The notes under the pieces: generated by a model | Database searches by the model: none | What the model was told of the DNA's origin: nothing | The model's input: the letters and a program-made list of their open reading frames with translations, nothing else | Shown here: positions 6,636 to 13,822 of the stretch, in pieces | Position numbering within the stretch: the stretch's first letter is position 1 | Layout of the letters: the number at the start of each line of letters is the position of its first letter | Position numbers and translations under genes: made by a program | Origin: Sphingomonas sp. | Lineage (GTDB): Bacteria > Pseudomonadota > Alphaproteobacteria > Sphingomonadales > Sphingomonadaceae | DNA: 13,822 bases | Direction of reading: 5' to 3' | Assembly (NCBI GenBank): GCA_030146605.1 | Contig: JASLBO010000225.1 | Span: forward strand, 1 to 13,822

Positions 6636-9600
6636 ATGCTTGATCGATCCAGGTCGCGCGTCCGCATGGCAGCGACTGCTTCGTGGATGGTTTTGGGACT
6701 GGTGCTCGCCTGCGGAGGCGAGGCGATGGCGCAGACCACGCCGGCAACCGGCGACCAGGCCGGCGCTTCCGGAACAGCGGACGACGACGATACCGAGGAA
6801 GTGCTCGTCGTCGGTTCGCGTGCCAGCCAGCAATCTGCCAATGCGCGCAAGAAGAACGCCCGCACCGCGACCGACTCCATCGTCGCCGACGACATCGGCT
6901 CCTTCCCCGATCGCAACGTCGCCGAGGCGATCTCGCGCATTCCGGGTGTCGCGCTGGGCCGCAACGAATTCGGTGAGGGTTCAGAGGTCGCGATCCGCGG
7001 CAACGGTCCCGATCTGACTCGCGTCGAGCTCGATGGCGTGGGCATGACCAGCACCACCGGGCTCGCGATTAGCGGCGACAATGCGCGCAGCGCTGATCTG
7101 CGCGAGTTGCCCGCCGATCTCGTCAAGAGCATCGACGTGGTCAAGGGCTCCACCGCCGAGATGACTGAAGGTTCGCTCGGCGGCACCATCCAGATCAAGA
7201 CGCGCACCGGCCTCGATTTTACCAGGCCCTATTTCAGCGTGCGTGCGGGCGGGAACATGAACTCGCTGGGCAAGGAGTGGACGCCGGACTTCAATGGCGT
7301 CGCCGCGACCAAGTTCTTCGGCGGCCGCCTCGGCGCGATCGTCAGCGGCAGCTATTCGAAGATACAGAATAACGGCCATAGCTATGAGCAGACCACCAGC
7401 AACAACCGCAACTATGCGCGCGATTTCGATTTCGACAATTCGCCGGAGAAGACGTTCGTCTACAATCTCGACACTTTAGGCACCGACCTCGCCGACGTTG
7501 CCTTTGCGAACAGCACCGAAACGCCGCGTTCGGTGCTGACCAAATCGATCGCCGCGCAGTCCAAGGCGGATTGCATCGCAGCGTTTCCGCACAATCCGAC
7601 CGGCACGGGCGTCCAGCGCGCCGAGCGCATTCTAGAGCAGCAGGCCTGCCTCAACCAGTGGAACGACGCCACCCCGTCGCTGATCCGCAATTTCATGAAC
7701 GAGCAGACCGACGAACGCTATGCGATCGACGCGCGGCTCGACTATCAGTTTGACGATCATCTCACGCTGTTCGTGAAGGGCACCTATACCGGCCGTAACG
7801 TCCACGACCAGAACCGCAGCCGTAACCCGGTTTCGCTGTTCAACGCCAATGTCGGTGGCACCTTCATCGATTCCACCGCAGCGACCGATTATCCGCGCAT
7901 CCGCACAGTTTCGCCCGCGGTTTCCGGCTATTATCTCTACCCCGGCATTCTGGATCAGGGGGCCAGCGACCTCGCCGTCAGCGGCAACGTGCTGAACGTC
8001 AACCCGGCGAGCGTCACGGTCGACGAGAACCACAACGTCACGCAAATGACGCTGACCAACAATTCACTGAGCATCGACCAGATCGAGAACCGCATCAAGA
8101 CGCGCACCAAATTCGCGCAGGCCGGCTTCGAATATAATAACGACCGGCTTGTCGTTGAGGGCTTCGCCGGCTTCACCTCGGCCGAGTCGAGCCGGGGCGA
8201 CATGCGGACCGCGCGCAACACGCTGTATGGCGACGCTACGCTGACGGTGCAGGAGAACGGCCTGTGGGACATCGAGATGCCCGCCGGCTTCGACGACCGG
8301 AACGTCAACAATTATGTCCAGCTTCGCCCGGCGCCCTGCGCCTCCGGCGGCACCAACCCTGCGACCTGCATTGCGCAGGCTGCGGTCGCCGCGACCGTCA
8401 ATAATCCGGCGACGCCTGCCTATACCTCGAACCAGCTGCCGCTCGTTACGCCGAGCTTCAGTGTCTCCTACTCGCCGGCCCTGGCGGAGACTTCGGAGCG
8501 GATCGGGAAGTTCGATGCGAGCTACAAGACCGAGGGTCTCCTCCCGTTCGTGACCCGGATCAAGGTCGGCGGCCAGTATCGCAACAGCAAGATCGATCGC
8601 TGGGGCAATGGCGGCTACACGGTCAAGGATGCGATCGGCACGTTCGGGCAACCGGGCTATGTGGCGCCGATCGTCGTGCCGAGGGCCATCGTCCGCGGCA
8701 CGCTGCGCGCCTGCCAGCCGACTGCCACGTCCACCGTGTCGTGCAATTACGGCTTCGTGCAGAACACCAACCTCGGCGAGTCGCGTCAGGGCGTCGACAC
8801 GCTGACTCCGGAAGAGCTGCGCACGCTGTTCGAGCGCACCACCGAAGCGGCGGGATCGGCGTATTTCGGCGACCTGCCGAATCGGGGTAATCTGCCTGCG
8901 GCATGGAACGGCATCCGCACCGACCAGCTCTTCGCCGCGCTCGGCCAGTCGCAGTTCATGAATTTCGACTGCCTCAAGGTCTGCATGGGGACCGATGGCC
9001 AGATGTACGATCAGCCGGTCACCCGCACGAGCGAAACGGTGAAAGCGGTCTATGCCATGGCCGACTTTGAACAGGAGCTGCCCTGGGGCCTGAAGTTCAA
9101 CGGAAATGCCGGGGTTCGCGGCGTGTTCACTTCGGTCGACGGCGAAGGCGTGCTTCAGCTCACCTCGATCCAGACCAACGCCAACTTCAATCCGGCCGAT
9201 CCCAACAACGCAGGGGGCGTCAACAGCGCGACCTTCCGCCAGAACGTGGCCTTCAAGGGCAAGACCACCGATTGGCTACCCTCGGTCAATCTCAATCTCT
9301 GGGGCTTCAACGATTCGATCGTGCTGCGTCTCTATGGAGGCAAAACCGTAGCGCGCCAGCCGATCTCGCGCCTGATGCCCGCGGGCAATTGCACTGTCGA
9401 CCAGCGCGAGACGCTGGATGGCGACGGCGAGGACATCTACGGTTGCGGCGGCCGCATCGGCAATCCCAACCTTCAGCCGTTTACCGCCTGGAGCTACAAT
9501 GCCAGCTTCGAATTTTATCCGAACCGCGACACGCTGATCTCGGCGACCTTCGGCAAGCTCGACGTGCAGATCGGCAGCGCGATCACCGCGACGCAGCAAT

Positions 9601-10274
9601 ATAGCCCGTTCGCAGGCAGCACCGTGACCGATCCGGTGACCGGCAGGCCGTTGAGCGAGCTCGAGTTCAGCGTCCCGACCTATGCCAACGGCCCGGGCTA
9701 CAAGCGCAATGTCTGGGAGTTCCAGGCCAAGACCGCGTTCACCTTCCTGCCCTGGTTCCTGAAGAATACCGGTGCCGACGTGAACTATTCCAAGCTGAGC
9801 TCGGCTGCGACCAACGGCACGCGCGATCCGCTTTCGGGCGACCTGATGGCGCCGCCGGGCGAAGCCAAATATTATATCAACGCATCGCTGTGGTATGACG
9901 ACGGCAAGCTCAACCTGCGCGCCGCGGTTCAGAAGCGCAGCCAGGTGTTCAACTGCATCACGCCATGCTCGGGCGGCAACACCACCAGCTTCAACTATCC
10001 CGGCGAAGGCTGGGACAATATCCGCCTGCCCTATAATCCGGGCGTGCCGCGCTTCACCGACGGCACGACCTATATCGACGTCAAAGCCTCGTACAACATC
10101 ACCCGGAACTTCCAGGTCTATCTGGAGGGCCGCAACATGACCCGCGAGGTGACGCAGGTGTCAACCGGCGGCTATGAGGACTTCGCCGAAGGTGCGCCGA
10201 AGATCATGCGCATAGCCTATGGTGGCCGCCGCATCATGGGCGGCGCGCGCATCCAGTTCGGCGGAAACCGGTGA
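6636..10274 (+). CDS. TonB-dependent outer-membrane receptor
   Basis: A 1212-residue outer-membrane receptor of the long Caulobacter/Xanthomonas/sphingomonad type. Residues 1-32 form a signal peptide ending AMA-Q. A likely TonB box EEVLVVG is at 54-60. The plug domain follows with IGSFPDRNVAEAISRIPGV (87-105), VAIRGNGPDLTRVELDG (118-134) and VDVVKG/GSLGGTIQIKTR-like end motifs (to about 190). The rest is a 22-stranded barrel with long loops, ending IMGGARIQFGGNR. It would take up a substrate too large or rare for porins, powered by TonB-ExbBD. The ligand is unknown; this subfamily is often linked to carbohydrates and other organic substrates, not only siderophores. The ATG at 6636 has GGAGAGGGG 5-15 bases upstream; the open frame from 6603 lacks this. 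It is followed by two co-directional genes. Two Cys pairs in loops (CLKVCMG, CITPCSG) may form extracellular disulfides. Confidence 0.95.
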   Translation: MLDRSRSRVRMAATASWMVLGLVLACGGEAMAQTTPATGDQAGASGTADDDDTEEVLVVGSRASQQSANARKKNARTATDSIVADDIGSFPDRNVAEAISRIPGVALGRNEFGEGSEVAIRGNGPDLTRVELDGVGMTSTTGLAISGDNARSADLRELPADLVKSIDVVKGSTAEMTEGSLGGTIQIKTRTGLDFTRPYFSVRAGGNMNSLGKEWTPDFNGVAATKFFGGRLGAIVSGSYSKIQNNGHSYEQTTSNNRNYARDFDFDNSPEKTFVYNLDTLGTDLADVAFANSTETPRSVLTKSIAAQSKADCIAAFPHNPTGTGVQRAERILEQQACLNQWNDATPSLIRNFMNEQTDERYAIDARLDYQFDDHLTLFVKGTYTGRNVHDQNRSRNPVSLFNANVGGTFIDSTAATDYPRIRTVSPAVSGYYLYPGILDQGASDLAVSGNVLNVNPASVTVDENHNVTQMTLTNNSLSIDQIENRIKTRTKFAQAGFEYNNDRLVVEGFAGFTSAESSRGDMRTARNTLYGDATLTVQENGLWDIEMPAGFDDRNVNNYVQLRPAPCASGGTNPATCIAQAAVAATVNNPATPAYTSNQLPLVTPSFSVSYSPALAETSERIGKFDASYKTEGLLPFVTRIKVGGQYRNSKIDRWGNGGYTVKDAIGTFGQPGYVAPIVVPRAIVRGTLRACQPTATSTVSCNYGFVQNTNLGESRQGVDTLTPEELRTLFERTTEAAGSAYFGDLPNRGNLPAAWNGIRTDQLFAALGQSQFMNFDCLKVCMGTDGQMYDQPVTRTSETVKAVYAMADFEQELPWGLKFNGNAGVRGVFTSVDGEGVLQLTSIQTNANFNPADPNNAGGVNSATFRQNVAFKGKTTDWLPSVNLNLWGFNDSIVLRLYGGKTVARQPISRLMPAGNCTVDQRETLDGDGEDIYGCGGRIGNPNLQPFTAWSYNASFEFYPNRDTLISATFGKLDVQIGSAITATQQYSPFAGSTVTDPVTGRPLSELEFSVPTYANGPGYKRNVWEFQAKTAFTFLPWFLKNTGADVNYSKLSSAATNGTRDPLSGDLMAPPGEAKYYINASLWYDDGKLNLRAAVQKRSQVFNCITPCSGGNTTSFNYPGEGWDNIRLPYNPGVPRFTDGTTYIDVKASYNITRNFQVYLEGRNMTREVTQVSTGGYEDFAEGAPKIMRIAYGGRRIMGGARIQFGGNR

Positions 10275-10278
10275 TGGT

Positions 10279-10304
10279 GGGGCGCCTCCCTCGGGAGGCG
10301 CCTC
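10279..10304 (+). terminator. GC-rich hairpin after the receptor gene (attenuator or mRNA 3' end)
   Basis: GGCGCCTCC (10281-10289), loop CTCG, GGAGGCGCC (10294-10302), a perfect 9-bp stem that can be extended by a G-U and a G-C pair. It begins just after the receptor stop. There is no T-run, so it is not a classic intrinsic terminator; it may partially terminate or protect the receptor message and lower expression of the two downstream genes. Confidence 0.5.
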
Positions 10305-10326
10305 CGCAGGAACGGGAGGGGACCCG

Positions 10327-11106
10327 ATGAGCGACGGCGCGGCGCGCCTCGTGCAGTTCTCACCCGAACAGGGTGCGGCTTGCGCGCGGCGGCTGCTCGA
10401 TCAAACGCCGCTCGGCGCGATCGAACTGGCGCGGCCCCCGCTCGAAGCGCTTCCCTATCGCGGCTTCATCGCGGCGCTTCTTGCGAGGCCGGGGTTCAGG
10501 CTCGACTTCAATCGCCTCGACCCAGAGGCCGGGCTGGCCCTGGTCTCGGACCGATTGCTGGGTCCCGGTGCTTTCCTCGGCGAGCGCGCGCGCTTTGCCG
10601 AGGACATCGCCGCGCTTGCCGGGCTGATGGGGGAGCTGGTCGGTGCGCGCGCCGCGGTGGCGCTGCGCACCTATTTCGCCCCCGGAGACCTGGTCTGGCA
10701 TATCGACCGGGTCAACCAGGCGCACGCGTTCCGGCTGGTATGGCCGCTGGGCCGGCCCGCGGGCATGCGCGTGACCCCCGCCGACAATATCCACTCTTCG
10801 CTCTTCGCCGCCTATATGCGCCGCGAGCACGCGCTGCTCGGGCAGCTGGACACGCGTGTCGCGCGCACCGGAGCGTCGGTGGAAGCGCTATGGGCGCACC
10901 GGCCCGCGCAGCTCGCCGCGATGATCTCGGGGCGATTCCCGTTTCTGCGCGATCCGCACGTCGAATATGAAGTCACCCCCGGCGCCGCGAGCATCCACCG
11001 GGTCCAGACCCCAAGGCGGGCCGGCAGCTATCACCGGTCGTCCTGGGCCAATCGCCATTCGCCAGGGCTGCAGATCGTGATCACCGCCGCGTCGGATTCG
11101 CCGTGA
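10327..11106 (+). CDS. Uncharacterised protein with H-x-D...H pattern (DUF1826-like topology)
   Basis: A 259-residue cytoplasmic-looking protein without signal peptide or membrane segments. I do not recognise it with certainty. The centre reads EDIAALAGLMGELVGARAAVALRTYF, then DLVWHIDRVNQAHAFRLVWPLG (His125-x-Asp127), and near the C-terminus GAASIHRVQ (His224) followed by basic residues and a beta strand (LQIVITAAS). An H-x-D plus distal H, before an Arg and the last strand, is the metal-binding arrangement of the Fe(II)/2-oxoglutarate oxygenase and cupin folds. The spacing and the FHxDxVRxRL-like segment resemble DUF1826 proteins. This is inference; metal binding is not shown. The ATG at 10327 follows GGGAGGGG; an open frame from 10219 overlaps the receptor and is ignored. 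The stop overlaps the next gene's start (TGATG), so the two proteins are co-translated and probably work together with the receptor. Confidence 0.7.
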   Translation: MSDGAARLVQFSPEQGAACARRLLDQTPLGAIELARPPLEALPYRGFIAALLARPGFRLDFNRLDPEAGLALVSDRLLGPGAFLGERARFAEDIAALAGLMGELVGARAAVALRTYFAPGDLVWHIDRVNQAHAFRLVWPLGRPAGMRVTPADNIHSSLFAAYMRREHALLGQLDTRVARTGASVEALWAHRPAQLAAMISGRFPFLRDPHVEYEVTPGAASIHRVQTPRRAGSYHRSSWANRHSPGLQIVITAASDSP

Positions 11107-12044
11107 TGCGGTACCGCACGCTCGGCCGCACCGGCATCCGCCTGTCGGAACTGGCCATCGGCATATGCGCCCGCGGCGACCCCGACGAAGCGTCCGCGAC
11201 CGTCGCCCTCGCCTTCGATCGGGGCATCAATGCCGCGCTGGTCGAGGCCGGCGATCCGGCGGCCGCGGCGCTTCTCGCCGGCGCGCTCGCACGCTGGGGT
11301 AGCAAGCACGATGTTCACCTCATCGCCCGCGCGACTTCGCCGATCGCCTCCAATCTGCCCTCGCCGCACGTGCCGGCAGGGCAGGCCTATCCCGGCCGCC
11401 ATCTCCGCGCCGAGGCCGAACGGCTGCTCGCCACGCTCGGCATCGAGCGTCTCGCCTTGCTCCAGCTGCATGCCTGGTGCCCCGAATGGCGCGGCGAAGG
11501 CGATTGGCTCGAAACGCTCCAGCGCCTTCGCGACGAGGGCAAGATCGCCGGCTTCGGCGTTTCCCTGTTCGATCATGACGTCGAGTCGGCGCTCGACATC
11601 GCCGCCAGCGGCGAGATCGATGCGGTGCAGCTGATGTACAACATCTTCGATCAGGGTGCCGCCGCCGAGCTGCTGCCGCTGTGCGCGAAGCACGATGTCG
11701 GCGTCGTCGTGCGGTCGCCGCTTTATTATGGTGCGCTTGCCCCGGCCTTCGCCGCCGGCCGAGCCTTCGCGCGGGACGACTGGCGCACCGACTATTTCTA
11801 CGAAGATCATCGCCGCGAAACCGCGGAGCGCGTGCGGCGCCTGCAACCCCTGGTCGCGGCACCAGACCGCTCGATCACCGACATGGCGCTACGCTTCAGC
11901 CTGTCGCACCCGGCGATCTCCACCGTCGCCGTCGGCATCCACCAGCGCGAGCACCTCCGCGCCAGTCTGGCGGCGCTCGAGCACGGACCCCTCGAGGCCG
12001 ACCGACACGCGGCGCTGGCGCACCATAAGTGGCTGTGTGCCTGA
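11106..12044 (+). CDS. Aldo/keto-reductase-fold protein lacking most of the catalytic tetrad
   Basis: A 312-residue protein of the aldo/keto reductase superfamily: N-terminal MRYRTLGRTGIRLSELAIG, the LATLGIERLALLQLH strand (105-122), the LRDEGKIAGFGVS segment (141-153), DAVQLMYNIFDQ (172-183), and the end ISTVAVGIHQREHLRASLAAL (271-291). Active enzymes have Asp and Tyr in GINxFDTAxxYG, Lys in IATK, and His in the QLH strand. Here the first motif reads RGINAALVEAGDP (39-51), with the Asp and Tyr replaced, the Lys position reads IARA (73-76), and only His122 remains. Reductase activity is therefore doubtful; it may bind a nucleotide or ligand, or catalyse something else. Translation begins at the ATG within TGATG (a preceding in-frame GTG at 11103 is also possible) and has no separate ribosome site, so it depends on the upstream gene. 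Normal length and intact frame argue against a pseudogene. Confidence 0.85.
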   Translation: MRYRTLGRTGIRLSELAIGICARGDPDEASATVALAFDRGINAALVEAGDPAAAALLAGALARWGSKHDVHLIARATSPIASNLPSPHVPAGQAYPGRHLRAEAERLLATLGIERLALLQLHAWCPEWRGEGDWLETLQRLRDEGKIAGFGVSLFDHDVESALDIAASGEIDAVQLMYNIFDQGAAAELLPLCAKHDVGVVVRSPLYYGALAPAFAAGRAFARDDWRTDYFYEDHRRETAERVRRLQPLVAAPDRSITDMALRFSLSHPAISTVAVGIHQREHLRASLAALEHGPLEADRHAALAHHKWLCA

Positions 12045-12210
12045 TCGGAGCAGTGTTGGCCGCGCACTAAGGCCGCGATTTCAGCTGAGACTCCAAGTTG
12101 CCCTTCTTGCTATCGCTGCGCGGTTTGTGGAGGTAGCGAGCATTTTCTTTAGCGGCGCCTTTTAAAGGGCCACCGTCTCCGCTCCGGAGTAGGTGTCAGG
12201 GGAGCTCTCC
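12045..12210. other. Intergenic region with a drop in G+C
   Basis: It holds a direct repeat GGCCGCG (12058 onward, two copies 6 bases apart) and a weak dyad around CCTTTTAAAGG. No convincing terminator, tRNA or promoter was found. Base composition changes here towards that of the orphan gene that follows. Confidence 0.4.
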
Positions 12211-12765
12211 GTGCGATCTAACCTCCTTTTGAGGATCGGGTGCCTGCGTTACTGCGTGCTCCAATACCACAAACGAGAGCGCAAAAAGCAGTTTGAGATC
12301 CGTGCCGCCTACCGAGGCAGCGTGGTCCAGATTATCGGACAGATAACGGTCACATGGGCTACGATTGAGTACATGATTGACTATTTGATCGCGTGGTACC
12401 ACCCAATCAAAGGCGCTCGCGATATCGCTGCAGAGCAACCGCAAAACTTTGCGAAAAAAATGGATTATCTAAACAAGATGTCCCGCGATCCGGGCTTCAC
12501 CAATCCCGAGGCTCTACGGGTAATGAGGGTCAGGGCCAAACAACTGAATGGGATGCGCGTAAAACTACTGCACGGCGTCGTTCGCCACCGCCGCCCTATG
12601 GGGCTGGATTGGGTTGTTACCGTGCGCGATTTCAAGAAACCGGGGGCACCCACCGAATCCTATAAAGTTACAGATGAGGAACTTCGCACGATCCTCTCAA
12701 AAATGCACGAGTTCTCTAGCTCTATATCCCCTTGGATTGCCAAAGTTACCGGCTTGACCAAATAG
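12211..12765 (+). CDS. Orphan hypothetical protein with HEPN-like R-x4-H motif
   Basis: A 184-residue, largely helical, basic protein that I do not recognise. Visible segments: TWATIEYMIDYLIAW, typical of a helix in HEPN-like and related accessory proteins, then MRVRAKQLNGMRVKLLHGVVRHRR. Here an Arg is followed after four residues by His (RVKLLH), as in the R-x4-6-H motif of HEPN ribonucleases and toxins. That match is short and may be chance. Base use differs from all neighbours: 12421-12480 has 23 G+C of 60 by my count, with AAA, CTA and ATA codons, suggesting recent acquisition. Start is uncertain: GTG at 12211 has AGGGGAG 6 bases upstream; GTG at 12193 has GGAG 3 bases upstream; no ATG occurs before the conserved-looking part. 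No antitoxin-like partner or mobile-element gene is seen beside it. Confidence 0.6.
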   Translation: MRSNLLLRIGCLRYCVLQYHKRERKKQFEIRAAYRGSVVQIIGQITVTWATIEYMIDYLIAWYHPIKGARDIAAEQPQNFAKKMDYLNKMSRDPGFTNPEALRVMRVRAKQLNGMRVKLLHGVVRHRRPMGLDWVVTVRDFKKPGAPTESYKVTDEELRTILSKMHEFSSSISPWIAKVTGLTK

Positions 12766-13029
12766 GCCAGATTGAACACCTCGTCGGTAAGATCGCGACA
12801 GGACATCTCACCGTCGCGCTCGAAAAGTCCGACTAGCAACTCAGCGCCACGGTGAGCGTCTTCAAGTGTTCACGGAGGCGCCGGCTGTCCCGAACCAGAT
12901 GCCATCCTGCGTTGCTCACTCAAGTATAAATTGCCTAATTTTCAGGCACCCGCTCGCATCTGCACAAAAAGTTACCGCGCGGTAACCTCCGGCTGCACGG
13001 CCCGCGGCGGAATCCTGCGCTTGGCCATC
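12766..13029. other. Non-coding stretch before glnK
   Basis: About 260 bases with no supportable gene. Short frames (for example one ending at 12836 and giving IEHLVGKIATGHLTVALEK) have no start or ribosome site. It contains an AT-rich patch with a small TGCCT/AGGCA hairpin (12932-12948) and a perfect 16-bp palindrome at 12971, then the glnK promoter region. Confidence 0.5.
12971..12986. promoter_or_regulatory. Perfect 16-bp palindrome upstream of the glnK promoter
   Basis: GTTACCGCGCGGTAAC is fully self-complementary. Its edge is about 70 bases before the predicted sigma-54 transcription start, the distance at which enhancer-binding activators sit. It does not match the NtrC consensus. On the minus strand it is followed by TTTTT, so it could also act as a terminator for leftward transcription. 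Confidence 0.45.
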
Positions 13030-13045
13030 TGGCACGCCCCTTGCT
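13030..13045 (+). promoter_or_regulatory. Sigma-54 (RpoN) -24/-12 promoter of glnK-amtB
   Basis: TGGCACGCCCCTTGCT matches the sigma-54 consensus TGGCACG-N4-TTGCW at every fixed position, with GG at 13031-13032 and GC at 13043-13044. Transcription would start near 13056, 27 bases before the glnK ATG. It implies activation under nitrogen limitation by NtrC or a similar enhancer-binding protein. Confidence 0.85.
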
Positions 13046-13082
13046 GATCCGTCCCCGGGGTCAACCGCCAAGAGGGGGCGAC

Positions 13083-13421
13083 ATGAAGCTCATCATCGCC
13101 ATCATAAAACCGTTCAAGCTCGACGAGGTGCGCGAGGCGCTCACCCAGGTCGGGATCGCCGGCATGACCGTCACCGAGGTCAAGGGTTTCGGGCGGCAGA
13201 AGGGCCAGACCGAAATCTATCGCGGCGCCGAGTACAGCACCAACATGGTGCCCAAGATCAAGCTCGAGATCGCCTGCGGCACCGACATCGTCGACCGCGC
13301 GGTCGAGGCGATCCAGGCCGCGGCAAGCACCGGCGCGATCGGCGACGGCAAGATTTTCGTCCTCGATCTCGGCCAGGCGGTGCGCATCCGCACCGGCGAG
13401 ACCGACGAGACGGCGCTGTGA
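13083..13421 (+). CDS. glnK: PII nitrogen-regulatory protein GlnK
   Basis: A 112-residue PII protein, the exact usual length. The T-loop reads KGFGRQKGQTEIYRGAEY with the uridylylation site Tyr51; the B-loop TGAIGDGKIFV is at 83-93 and the C-terminal RIRTGETDETAL is standard. The trimer binds ATP/ADP and 2-oxoglutarate and signals nitrogen status; when unmodified, the T-loop plugs the ammonium channel. Linkage to amtB directly downstream and a sigma-54 promoter upstream identify it as GlnK and not GlnB. AGAGGGGG ends 4 bases before the ATG. An open frame from 13041 overlaps the promoter and is not used. Confidence 0.96.
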   Translation: MKLIIAIIKPFKLDEVREALTQVGIAGMTVTEVKGFGRQKGQTEIYRGAEYSTNMVPKIKLEIACGTDIVDRAVEAIQAAASTGAIGDGKIFVLDLGQAVRIRTGETDETAL

Positions 13422-13435
13422 TGAAGGGGGTCCAG

Positions 13436-13822
13436 ATGAAGCTAGCAACGAAAATTGCCGCCGGGACGGGTCTCGCCCTGTTCGCGGCTCTGCCCGCCTG
13501 GGCGCAGGACGCCGCGGCACCCGCCGCCGCGACGGTGATGCCCGACGCGTCGATGGTGAACAAGGGCGATGTCGCCTGGATGCTCGTCTCGGCCGCTCTG
13601 GTGCTGATGATGTCGGTGCCCGGGCTCGCGCTGTTTTATGGCGGCCTCGTCCGCACCAAGAACATGCTGTCGGTGCTGATGCAGGTGCTGACGATCGTCT
13701 GTGTCGCGTCGCTGGTATGGGTGTGCTGGGGCTATTCGATGGCCTTCACCGCCGGTTCGGGAGCCACCGCGCCGTTCGTCGGCGGCTTCTCCAAGGTGTT
13801 CCTGAACGGTGTCAACGCCACG
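13436..13822 (+). CDS. amtB: Ammonium transporter AmtB (3' end beyond window)
   Basis: The first 129 residues of an Amt/Rh ammonium channel. Residues 1-23 are a cleavable signal peptide (MKLATK..., ALPAWA-QD), usual for bacterial Amt proteins with an outside N-terminus. After a short alanine-rich linker come VNKGDVAWMLVSAALVLMMSVPGLALFYGGLVRTKNMLS (helix 1 and the conserved GLALFYGG-L-x-R-KN loop) and helix 2 with VWVCWGYSMAF. The trimeric inner-membrane channel conducts ammonium/ammonia and is gated by GlnK. Start at 13436 has GGGGG 5 bases upstream and lies 14 bases after the glnK stop; an in-frame ATG at 13421 overlapping that stop is a less likely alternative. The right edge cuts the gene. 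Confidence 0.95.
   Translation, partial: MKLATKIAAGTGLALFAALPAWAQDAAAPAAATVMPDASMVNKGDVAWMLVSAALVLMMSVPGLALFYGGLVRTKNMLSVLMQVLTIVCVASLVWVCWGYSMAFTAGSGATAPFVGGFSKVFLNGVNAT

Noticed and set aside
12045..12100. Possible tRNA remnant after the aldo/keto-reductase-like gene (frame gives SSVGRAL, a peptide often seen from tRNA DNA)
   Set aside because: No acceptor-stem pairing, anticodon arm or T-arm consensus could be laid out.
12762..12836. Short frame giving IGQIEHLVGKIATGHLTVALEK, resembling a recombinase or transposase tail
   Set aside because: About 25 codons, no start or ribosome site, and no recognisable motif; too short to support.
12971..12986. NtrC-binding site at the palindrome
   Set aside because: The NtrC consensus (GCAC-N5-GGTGC type) is not matched by GTTACCGCGCGGTAAC, so the site was recorded only as an unassigned palindrome.

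Overview
The window is high-GC DNA that reads as an alphaproteobacterial chromosome, most likely a sphingomonad (Sphingomonas or a close relative). This rests on the overall G+C richness, the Caulobacter/Xanthomonas/sphingomonad type of long TonB-dependent receptor, the alphaproteobacterial GDT1-like protein, and a glnK-amtB pair behind a sigma-54 promoter. The genus assignment is inference from protein style, not a database result.

Layout. (1) Positions 1-3903 on the minus strand hold, in transcription order, a spinster-type MFS transporter, a secreted type-B carboxylesterase overlapping it by 4 bases (ATGA), a small GDT1/TMEM165-like membrane protein, and the 5' part of a dps gene cut by the window edge. 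(2) Divergent from the MFS gene is a TetR-family regulator (4035-4721), followed by a short-chain dehydrogenase resembling the dehydrogenase domain of peroxisomal multifunctional enzyme 2 (4798-5688). A 19-bp motif occurs twice, once in the MFS/TetR intergenic region and once at the SDR promoter, with 16 of 19 bases identical. This suggests that one regulator, probably the TetR protein, controls transporter + esterase and SDR together: export or import, ester cleavage, and oxidation of a hydroxylated product. (3) Positions 5616-6454 hold decayed genes on the minus strand: a TolB/PD40-type propeller protein broken by an 11-bp tandem duplication plus a lost G, and a fragment of a DUF1579-like protein. 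(4) A large TonB-dependent receptor (6636-10274) is followed by two genes in the same direction: a protein with an H-x-D...H pattern (distant DUF1826 / 2-oxoglutarate-oxygenase-like topology), and an aldo/keto-reductase-fold protein in which three of the four catalytic tetrad residues appear to be missing. A dyad precedes the receptor and a strong hairpin follows it. This three-gene unit is the best candidate here for an undescribed uptake/processing system. (5) Positions 12211-12765 hold an orphan gene of lower G+C, with a HEPN-like R-x4-H motif, which looks acquired. (6) From 13030 a textbook sigma-54 promoter drives glnK (PII) and amtB, the ammonium channel; amtB runs off the right edge.

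No rRNA, tRNA, CRISPR array or intact insertion sequence was recognised.
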